Positions 30,956 through 36,599 of a stretch of 36,599 nucleotides of DNA are shown here, piece by piece. Numbering within the stretch: position 1 is the stretch's first letter; each line of letters starts with the position of its first letter. The DNA is from JABWBR01 sp036741235 (GTDB lineage Bacteria > Bacteroidota > Bacteroidia > Chitinophagales > Saprospiraceae): positions 1 to 36,599 of the forward strand of contig DAINSQ010000027.1 of the NCBI GenBank assembly GCA_036741235.1, given 5' to 3'. Under the pieces are notes generated by a model that worked only from the letters and a program-made list of their open reading frames with translations, searched no databases and was not told the DNA's origin. The position numbers and the translations under genes are program-made.

Positions 30956-31399
30956 TCATGATTTTAATTTGGATCTCAATTCGCTCCTGCTTTTGATATT
31001 CAGTTTTCCATAAATTTGATTAATGTGAGACTTTAGCGTACTTTGTTCGATAAATAGTTCGGTCATTATTTCTTTATTTGTCTTTCCCGAAATAATCAGG
31101 CCATACACTTCCTTTTGTCTCTCCGTCAATCCGCCAATGAGGGCATCTATTCCATCGTCGTTAAATTTGGACTGCTCTTTTATTTGATTCGAAAGAATTG
31201 AAATTTTCTTATTATTAATCTGAAAGTAGATGGCAACTAAGAACAAGCTTACTGTTATCAACAGAGTTATAAGGACTGGGTAGTTATGTAGAACCAATTT
31301 AACCTCGCCATTATTTCCTCTTATTGAAATAGCTATTGATGATAGTATAAGGGCTACTACCAAAAGATACTTGTGATATTTTGAAAGAATATTCTTCAT
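30956..31399 (-). CDS. Membrane-anchored LuxR-type transcriptional regulator
   Basis: Encodes 147 residues. Two hydrophobic segments (about residues 11-27 and 41-60) flank IRGNNGEVKLVLHNY. A linker of about 30 residues with coiled-coil character (KISILSNQIKEQSKF) follows. The C-terminal 60 residues are a LuxR/GerE helix-turn-helix: LTERQKEVYGLIISGKTNKEIMTEL, then FIEQSTLKSHINQIYGKLNIKSRSEL. No receiver or autoinducer domain is present, so this is a membrane-tethered DNA-binding protein. The start lies 12 nt inside the cassette boundary (GTTAGCTAAC at 31411-31420), as is usual for integron cassette genes. A+T-rich. Target genes are unknown. Confidence 0.85.
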   Translation of the reverse strand: MKNILSKYHKYLLVVALILSSIAISIRGNNGEVKLVLHNYPVLITLLITVSLFLVAIYFQINNKKISILSNQIKEQSKFNDDGIDALIGGLTERQKEVYGLIISGKTNKEIMTELFIEQSTLKSHINQIYGKLNIKSRSELRSKLKS

Positions 31400-31410
31400 T
31401 TTATCAAAAT

Positions 31411-31485
31411 GTTAGCTAACTATTGTATTCCCGCCACTAATGGCGGCAATACACTCACGCATTCCCGCCAGACTATAGCGTGTAA
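31411..31485 (-). repeat. attC-like hairpin site preceding cassette 2
   Basis: On the minus strand TGGCGGGAAT (about 31470-31461) pairs with ATTGCCGCCA (31450-31441, one mismatch), and CCGCCA also pairs with the next TGGCGG, just before ATACAATA and the boundary box GTTAGCTAAC (31420-31411). It is shorter and of different sequence from sites A and B, so it could belong to another cassette type. Confidence 0.4.
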
Positions 31486-31688
31486 ATTGTCACTTTGCGA
31501 GTGTCTGAAATTATCTCGACAAAGTCAAGGTTACCATGCGCTGCGATTATGCGAGGAGGAGATCTTTGCCGATCGTTGAACGGAGCCGAAATTGGACCGT
31601 TAGACAGTGCATAAACCCATAAACCTATAGTAAATCTTGCCCTCCCAATCAATAATCCAAGTACTGACGACGTTTTTTTCTTCATCAA
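31473..31688 (-). CDS. Unsupported 71-codon ORF before cassette 2
   Basis: Encodes 71 residues starting MMKKKTSSVLGLLIG, with a mildly hydrophobic first third and no recognised domain. It has the orientation of the other cassette genes and its TAG stop lies at the edge of the hairpin site 31411-31485, which is where a cassette ORF would end. There is no other support; the rest of 31421-31762 shows nothing recognisable. It may be a decayed cassette or a chance ORF. Confidence 0.22.
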   Translation of the reverse strand: MMKKKTSSVLGLLIGRARFTIGLWVYALSNGPISAPFNDRQRSPPRIIAAHGNLDFVEIISDTRKVTIYTL

Positions 31689-31762
31689 AAAATTACGCCG
31701 AAAAGGATATCAACCTCAATGGGCTTGGGGATCGAAAAAAAATGCATTGCCATTGCCTGCGC

Positions 31763-33004
31763 TTACCGGGGCGCAAAAGCGCGCAAAACCGGGGAAGCTT
31801 TGTCGGTAAAATAATTCGTTGACTGAATAACCTGCCGCGGAGGTGTCGGCATTACAGCCGTTTGGCTGCTCACTGCAGCCGGTTTTTTGACTTCTATTGC
31901 CGCAATTTGCACTGCCGGCCTCGGCATCAAACGCTCGGCAGTCTCCAGCAATTGGATAGCCAGGCCGTTGACCGACTTGCCCCGCAGATTGCTCAACACA
32001 CTCACCACAATACCTGTGTTGGCATCGTAAAGCACGACTGAGCGGTAGCCCCATGCGCCGGAATGGTAGTGTCGGATGCCGTTTTCGCCGAAATTGGCCC
32101 GCATGCCGAGGGAATAATTAGACCGGTTGATAGTTCGCAGTTGTTCCTGCGAATAAGGCGACAAAAAATCGTTGCCGAACAAATGCCGAAACCAGGTAGC
32201 GAGGTCGTCGGCAGTACTCCAGATGCCGCCTGCGGACTGGATAAAAGAGCTGAAGGCTTTTTCGCGTTCCGGGGAGGGGCGGGGCGCGCTGCTGTCAAAC
32301 AGCTTTGCCCAGGGGGCGTCAAAAACCTCGTCGCCGCCGGCCGGGTAGGCGGTTTTGTTCAAACCAAGCGGTTCAAAGATATATTGGTGAAGCAGATCGC
32401 GAAACCCGGTACCGGTAACCGCCTCGCAAACCAACGCGGCCACCACGAAATTGGTATTTGAATAGCGGTAACCTTGTCCCGGCTGAAAATGAGGGGGCCC
32501 GATGGTGGCCAAAACAGCCTTGGGCGTCCACAGCGAATCAGGATTACTGCTATACGTTTTAAGTGTGCGATAAGAGGCGTCGTTATAAAAGTCGAACAAG
32601 CCGCTTTGGTGGCTGAGCAACTGCCGGATAGTGATTTTGGGGTTGACGTGCTTCATATACGGCAAATACATGCCGATACTATCGTCAAGTCGGAGCAGTC
32701 CTTCATCCTGGAGCTTGAGGCAGAGCCCAGATACAAAAGTTTTAGAGCAGGATGCTACACAGAAGCGCATATCGGGTTTGATAGCGGCGCCGCCTTTAGA
32801 GACGCCGTAAGTACCGATCCAGCGGCCCTGCCCGGGTATATCTACCGCCACGGACAAACCCTTGTAGCTTTTGCCGGCATTGTCGGTCAACGCCTGCAGC
32901 GTCTGGGCAAGCGCCGGGTCGAAAGAAGGGTCGGTGACCTGGGTTTTAGCGGTATAAACAAAGACTGTTAAGGCCAAAAATAGAACGGTAATACGTTTGG
33001 TCAT
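31763..33004 (-). CDS. Secreted serine hydrolase, class C beta-lactamase / DD-peptidase fold
   Basis: Encodes 413 residues. A signal peptide (MTKRITVLFLALTVFVYTAKTQ) precedes a beta-lactamase-fold domain. The three active-site elements are visible: S-x-x-K in VASCSKTF (Ser85, Lys88), Y-S-N in GYRYSNTNF (about residue 184) and H-S-G in HYHSGAWGYRS (about 320). Other family patterns include RQLLSHQSGLFDFY, FEPLGLNKTAYP and AGGIWSTADDLATWF. Relatives include esterases, D-amino-acid peptidases and beta-lactamase-like proteins of unknown substrate, so antibiotic resistance cannot be claimed. A C-terminal extension of about 60 residues rich in Ala, Val and Pro follows the catalytic domain. Confidence 0.88.
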   Translation of the reverse strand: MTKRITVLFLALTVFVYTAKTQVTDPSFDPALAQTLQALTDNAGKSYKGLSVAVDIPGQGRWIGTYGVSKGGAAIKPDMRFCVASCSKTFVSGLCLKLQDEGLLRLDDSIGMYLPYMKHVNPKITIRQLLSHQSGLFDFYNDASYRTLKTYSSNPDSLWTPKAVLATIGPPHFQPGQGYRYSNTNFVVAALVCEAVTGTGFRDLLHQYIFEPLGLNKTAYPAGGDEVFDAPWAKLFDSSAPRPSPEREKAFSSFIQSAGGIWSTADDLATWFRHLFGNDFLSPYSQEQLRTINRSNYSLGMRANFGENGIRHYHSGAWGYRSVVLYDANTGIVVSVLSNLRGKSVNGLAIQLLETAERLMPRPAVQIAAIEVKKPAAVSSQTAVMPTPPRQVIQSTNYFTDKASPVLRAFAPR

Positions 33005-33187
33005 GCGTCTTCTTTTTTCATGATACTACGGGTGTGTCGGCGTCGGGGGTAAATATATTATTTTTGGTAAGATTTTAGTATATGTAGTGTTTAATTTTGT
33101 CGTGGGGGTGGCTGTTTATAGAATTATGGACTAAATGCCGTAAAGTCATGGGCATAACCTGACGTTGTGCTGTATACCATAACAAAC

Positions 33188-33219
33188 CGGGCCGCCCGGC
33201 GTAATTCCCGGGCAGCCCG
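33188..33219 (-). terminator. Terminator after the peroxiredoxin gene
   Basis: CGGGCTGCCCGG (33219-33208, minus strand) pairs with CCGGGCGGCCCG (33199-33188) with a single wobble around an 8-nt loop. A T-rich stretch (GTTTGTTA) follows on the minus strand. Confidence 0.75.
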
Positions 33220-33245
33220 ATTTTGCTCCTTATGTAAATCATCAC

Positions 33246-33881
33246 TTACAAATTCGGCTGCGGCGTAATGCGCAGGTAAGACTTCAGCCGCTTATGCCCT
33301 TTGGGGAAGCGCGCGGGCACTTCTTCATCGGGGATAGCGGGGGCGATCACCACATCCTGGCCAAACTCCCAGTCGACCGGCGTGGCTACGCTGTAGTTGT
33401 CGGTAAGCTGCAGCGAGTCGATGACGCGCAGGATTTCGTGGAAATTGCGGCCCGTGGAAGGCGGATAGGTCATCGTGAGCCTGATCTTTTTGTTCGGGTC
33501 GATCACGAATACCGTGCGGACGGTGAATTTCTCCGTCTGGTTGGGGTGGATCATGTCGTACAACTCGGCCACCTTGCGGTCTTCGTCGGCAATGATCGGG
33601 AAGTTGAGCGTTACGTGCTGCGTTTCTTCGATGTCTTTTACCCATTCGTGGTGCGAAGGCAGCGGGTCGACGCTAAGGGCAATGACCTTTACATTGCGCT
33701 TGTCAAATTCGGCCTTCAACGCTGCCGTGCGGCCCAACTCGGTGGTACACACCGGCGTAAAGTCGGCGGGGTGCGAATACAAGACGCCCCAGCCGTTGCC
33801 GAGATATTCGTAAAAATCGATATCGCCATCGGTGCTCTTGGCCTTGAAATTGGGAGCCAAATCCCCTAATCGTAATGACAT
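33246..33881 (-). CDS. 1-Cys peroxiredoxin (Prx6 type)
   Basis: Encodes 211 residues, the usual length for Prx6-type proteins. It reduces hydrogen peroxide and alkyl hydroperoxides in the cytoplasm. The peroxidatic Cys45 lies in HPADFTPVCTTELG. Further motifs are IALSVDPLPSHHEWVKDI, FPIIADEDRKVAELYDMI, VRTVFVIDPNKKIRLTMTYPPSTGRNFHEILRVID and the C-terminal PKGHKRLKSYLRITPQP, characteristic of the Prx6 arm. No resolving Cys is seen. It starts 30 nt after metX in the same orientation and a terminator follows, so it is likely the last gene of the metY-metX-prx cluster. Confidence 0.95.
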   Translation of the reverse strand: MSLRLGDLAPNFKAKSTDGDIDFYEYLGNGWGVLYSHPADFTPVCTTELGRTAALKAEFDKRNVKVIALSVDPLPSHHEWVKDIEETQHVTLNFPIIADEDRKVAELYDMIHPNQTEKFTVRTVFVIDPNKKIRLTMTYPPSTGRNFHEILRVIDSLQLTDNYSVATPVDWEFGQDVVIAPAIPDEEVPARFPKGHKRLKSYLRITPQPNL

Positions 33882-33911
33882 ATGGTTTGAGTTTTAGTTA
33901 TTAAATGCTGA

Positions 33912-34994
33912 TCAAAATGATTCCGTACCGGGTAAAGCTATACGTTCACTTGTGACTGCGAAAGTTTCAAATATTTTCCGTCTGCCGGCAGTGATGAATG
34001 TCAAGTCTTCCAGAAATTTTTGCAATAAAACCGCTATGGCTTCAAATTCTACCAAAAACCCGTCGTGGCCGTAAATGCTGTCGATAATCTCCAGCCGGGC
34101 GTTCGGGATGTGGCGCGCCAGGAAGGCCTGCTCTTCTATCGGGAACAGGATGTCGGAGCGAATACCGACTACTAGCGTGGGCGCGCTGATGCTTGCCAGG
34201 GCAGCGGCGGCGCTGTCGCGGCCCCGGCCCAGGTGGTGACTATCCATGGCTTTGCTCAAGGCTACGTAGGCGCCCACTTTAAAGCGCTTGTAGAGTTTGT
34301 AGCCCTGATAACGTTGGTAAGCGCTCGCCCGGAAATCGTCAATTTTGGCCGGGTTTTCTTCGAGTTGCGACTGCCGGTAGGCGTCGTAGTGGCGGTACGA
34401 CAACATGGCGATGGCCCGGGCCGCCTCCAGTCCCTTCTGTCCGCTCTCCGAGGTGTCGGCTTCGATGGCCATGCGCTGGGCTTCGTTGAAGGCGATGCCC
34501 CAGGGCGAATGCCTGGCGTTGGTGGCCAGCACGCACAGCCGCCGGAACAAGCCGGGTTCTGCCACCGCCCATTCCAGCACCTGCTGCCCCCCCATAGAGC
34601 CGCCAATGGCCAGTTCGATGCCCCGAATACCCAGGTGTTGCCGCAACAACTGGTGCGCCCGCACCATGTCGCGGATAGTCGCCAGCGGAAAATCGCGGCC
34701 ATAAGCCTGCCCTGTCGCCGGATTTAGGCTTTCGGGGCCGGTGGTACCGTAACACGATCCCAGCATATTGGCGCATACGATAAAGTAGCGCCCGGGGTCG
34801 AGTACTCGCCCGGCCCCCACCAGCCCGTCCCACCAGTCGGCAGCGTCGGCATTGGCGGTGAGGGCATGGCAGATCCATACCACATTGTCGCCGCTCGCGT
34901 TGAGCTGCCCATAGGTGCAATAGGCGATTTGCAAGGCTTCGAGTACGCCCCCCGCTTCCAGCGGAAATGGCTCATTGTGTTTGTAGTACAGCAT
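33912..34994 (-). CDS. metX: Homoserine O-acetyltransferase MetX
   Basis: Encodes 360 residues with the alpha/beta-hydrolase fold. It acetylates homoserine with acetyl-CoA, feeding O-acetylhomoserine to MetY. Visible are YCTYGQLNASGDNVVWICHALTANADAADWWDGLVG, the conserved NMLGSCYGTTGPESLNP, the nucleophile elbow GGSMGGQQVLEW (Ser near residue 133), DSHHLGRGR and the acid/His residues in GIRSDILFP (about 278) and YGHDGFLVE (about 307). It lies downstream of metY after a 280-nt spacer that contains a 25-bp inverted repeat. Acetyl versus succinyl specificity cannot be read from the sequence with certainty, but the neighbouring metY favours acetyl. Confidence 0.95.
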   Translation of the reverse strand: MLYYKHNEPFPLEAGGVLEALQIAYCTYGQLNASGDNVVWICHALTANADAADWWDGLVGAGRVLDPGRYFIVCANMLGSCYGTTGPESLNPATGQAYGRDFPLATIRDMVRAHQLLRQHLGIRGIELAIGGSMGGQQVLEWAVAEPGLFRRLCVLATNARHSPWGIAFNEAQRMAIEADTSESGQKGLEAARAIAMLSYRHYDAYRQSQLEENPAKIDDFRASAYQRYQGYKLYKRFKVGAYVALSKAMDSHHLGRGRDSAAAALASISAPTLVVGIRSDILFPIEEQAFLARHIPNARLEIIDSIYGHDGFLVEFEAIAVLLQKFLEDLTFITAGRRKIFETFAVTSERIALPGTESF

Positions 34995-35035
34995 AGCTGT
35001 TGGACTGGTTTTGTCAACTTAAGTTGATTATTTCA

Positions 35036-35142
35036 CCACAGAGTTAAACGGAGTAAAACGGAGTGACACAGAGCGAGATTTTGACGCTGTGATAAAACCT
35101 AAAACCCTGTGTTACTTCGTTTTACTCCGTTTAACTCTGTGG
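35036..35142. repeat. 25-bp perfect inverted repeat between metY and metX
   Basis: 35036-35060 (CCACAGAGTTAAACGGAGTAAAACG in parts: CCACAGAGTT, AAACGGAGT, AAAACG) is the exact reverse complement of 35118-35142, with a further weaker pairing between GAGTGACACAG and CTGTGTTACTTC in the 57-nt spacer. The CAGAGTTA-ACGGAGT phrase recurs at 28417-28466. The hairpin lies inside the probable metY-metX transcript. Confidence 0.9.
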
Positions 35143-35274
35143 TATAAAAACATTGCTTAAGTTTATCCTGAAGTTGACGACATTAGACTGTGGGACTGTA
35201 AGGGCAAAGGCTTGAAGCATAACAGGATACAAGGTATCTCTCCCTCTCTCCCTCCCACACTCTCCCACTCCCCT

Positions 35275-36599
35275 CTATCCCGCCACTGCCTGCCCGCTGC
35301 CCACCTTGGCAAACGCTTGTTCAAAATCGGCTTTAATATCGTCGATATGCTCGATGCCCACCGAAACGCGCAGCAGGGTAGGCGTTACGCCGGCGGCGCG
35401 TTGTTCATCTTCGCTGAGTTGCTGGTGCGTGGTGGCAGAAGGCTGGATAATCAGCGTTTTGGCGTCGCCCACATTGGCCAGGTGGCTCACCAGTTGGAGG
35501 CTGTCGATAAACTTCGTAGCCGCCGACTTATCGCCGCGCAGGGTAAACGACAGGACGGCGCCGTAGCCGTTGCGGAGGTACTTATTGGCGAGTTTGTGAT
35601 ACGGGCTGCTCTCCAGTCCCGGGTAGTTGACCAGCGACACCTGCGGGTGTTGCTCCAGCCAGCGGGCGAGTGCGAGGGCGTTGTCGACCGAGCGCTGCAC
35701 GCGCAGCGACAGCGTTTCGAGGCCCTGCAGGAGCAGGAATGAATTAAACGGGCTCAATGCCGGGCCGAAGTCGCGCAGTCCCTCCACGCGGGCGCGGATG
35801 ATAAAGGCGATATTGCCGAAAGGCCCATCCGTGCCGAACACATCCCAGAATACGAGTCCGTGGTAGCCTTCCGAAGGTTCGGTAAATTGGGGGAACTTGC
35901 CGTTGCCCCAGTTGTAGTTGCCGCCGTCGACAATCACGCCGCCGATAGAAGTGCCGTGGCCGCCGATCCACTTGGTAGCCGATTGAACCACCACATTGGC
36001 GCCGTGTTCGAGGGGCCGGAACAGGTAGCCCGCCGCGCCGAACGTATTGTCGACGATCAGCGGCAGGTCGTATTTGCGGGCTACAGCCGCTATTGCCTCG
36101 AAATCGGGGACATTAAAGCTCGGGTTGCCGACGGTTTCGAGGTAAATGGCGCGGGTGCGCTCGTCGATCAGCGCTTCATAGTGTGCGGCGTCTTCACCGG
36201 CGGTAAAACGCGTTTCGATACCCAGTCGCTTAAAGGCCACCTTGAATTGGTTGTAGGTGCCGCCGTACAAGTTTGAGCTGGTAATAAAGTTATCGCCTGA
36301 CTGCAGGATGTTGTTGAGGGCAATAAACTGCGCCGCCTGTCCCGAGCTCACCGCCAGGGCCGCTACCCCACCCTCCAGCGCGGCGATGCGGCGCTCGAAG
36401 ACGTCGTTGGTGGGGTTCATAATGCGCGAATAAATATTGCCGAATTCCTTGAGCGCGAATAAGTTGGCGCCGTGTTCCGAATCCTTGAATGTATAGGATG
36501 TCGTTTGGTAAATCGGCACGGCGCGCGAGCGCGTGGTGGCTTCTACTTCTTCCTGCCCTGCATGCAATTGCAGGGTTTCAAATTTTAATTGACTGGTTG
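35275..36599 (-). CDS. metY: O-acetylhomoserine sulfhydrylase MetY (5' end outside window)
   Basis: At least 441 residues. The frame remains open to the right edge (TSQLKFETLQLHAGQEEVEATT at the N-terminal side, given here in pieces: TSQLKFETLQ, LHAGQEEVEA), so the start codon is probably a few codons outside the window; a TTG at 36567 is not the true start. It is a PLP enzyme of the Cys/Met metabolism family that makes homocysteine from O-acetylhomoserine and sulfide. Visible are YQTTSYTFKDSEHGANLF, YSRIMNPTNDVFE, the PLP contact SSGQAAQFIAL, the DNTFGAAGYLFRP loop, the Schiff-base Lys in VQSATKWIGGHG and the C-terminal RVSVGIEHIDDIKADFEQAF. Together with metX it forms the direct-sulfhydrylation route to methionine. 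Confidence 0.95.
   Translation of the reverse strand, partial: TSQLKFETLQLHAGQEEVEATTRSRAVPIYQTTSYTFKDSEHGANLFALKEFGNIYSRIMNPTNDVFERRIAALEGGVAALAVSSGQAAQFIALNNILQSGDNFITSSNLYGGTYNQFKVAFKRLGIETRFTAGEDAAHYEALIDERTRAIYLETVGNPSFNVPDFEAIAAVARKYDLPLIVDNTFGAAGYLFRPLEHGANVVVQSATKWIGGHGTSIGGVIVDGGNYNWGNGKFPQFTEPSEGYHGLVFWDVFGTDGPFGNIAFIIRARVEGLRDFGPALSPFNSFLLLQGLETLSLRVQRSVDNALALARWLEQHPQVSLVNYPGLESSPYHKLANKYLRNGYGAVLSFTLRGDKSAATKFIDSLQLVSHLANVGDAKTLIIQPSATTHQQLSEDEQRAAGVTPTLLRVSVGIEHIDDIKADFEQAFAKVGSGQAVAG

Noticed and set aside
31763..33004. Serine hydrolase as an antibiotic-resistance beta-lactamase
   Set aside because: The S-x-x-K, Y-S-N and H-S-G motifs are common to esterases and peptidases of this fold; nothing in the sequence or context indicates resistance.

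Overview
The window looks like a draft (N-gapped) chromosomal contig of a Bacteroidota bacterium, most likely a member of the Saprospiria. The reasons are the gene order secG-groES-groEL, three large secreted proteins of which two end in type IX secretion (T9SS) sorting domains, a choice-of-anchor-B/LVIVD protein, an FG-GAP plus 13xPKD protein, a dockerin-bearing serine protease, and promoter boxes of the Bacteroidota type (TTG, about 19-22 nt, TAnnTTTG) instead of Shine-Dalgarno sites. The species is not determinable by eye.

Layout. 1-2773: end of a TPR-like protein, secG, groES, groEL (all +). 2954-5392: FemAB/GNAT-like protein (-), lipoprotein and DUF1761 membrane protein (+). 5412-5991: tRNA operon on the minus strand, Ser(GCT), Pro(TGG) and an aberrant Pro-like tRNA, broken by a 100-N gap. 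6115-8761: phospholipase D-like protein and a convergent PfkB sugar kinase. 8866-10348: two paralogous acyltransferase fragments joined across a 10-N gap. 10417-14973: miaA, hotdog thioesterase, LVIVD/T9SS protein, DinB-like protein. 14993-21707: dockerin protease and 1582-aa PKD protein (-). 21880-22022: candidate structured RNA ending in a strong terminator. 22036-23293: MITE-like element abutting hemH. 23415-25726: surE, small membrane protein, lpxB. 25916-29010: quinone oxidoreductase, M20 dipeptidase, second DinB-like protein. 31763-36599: serine hydrolase, 1-Cys peroxiredoxin, metX, metY (all -); metY-metX-prx look like one sulfur-assimilation cluster (homoserine acetylation, then sulfhydrylation).

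The most unusual part is the A+T-rich accessory island 29015-31490. All its genes point to the minus strand. Two gene blocks each start and end with the same 10-15 nt box in inverted orientation, followed by structured sites that share a conserved 3' end. This is the organisation expected of integron cassettes with attC sites (a CALIN-like array without an integrase in view). The cargo is a broken antitoxin gene, a multi-pass membrane protein, a membrane-tethered LuxR regulator, and a small protein resembling that regulator's membrane domain. Two of the three copies of an IS5-like MITE sit inside the cassettes.

Many other intergenic regions are filled with unrelated tandem short phrases (for example TTGTAGG or GATGTTG) that fold back on themselves; these are described separately.
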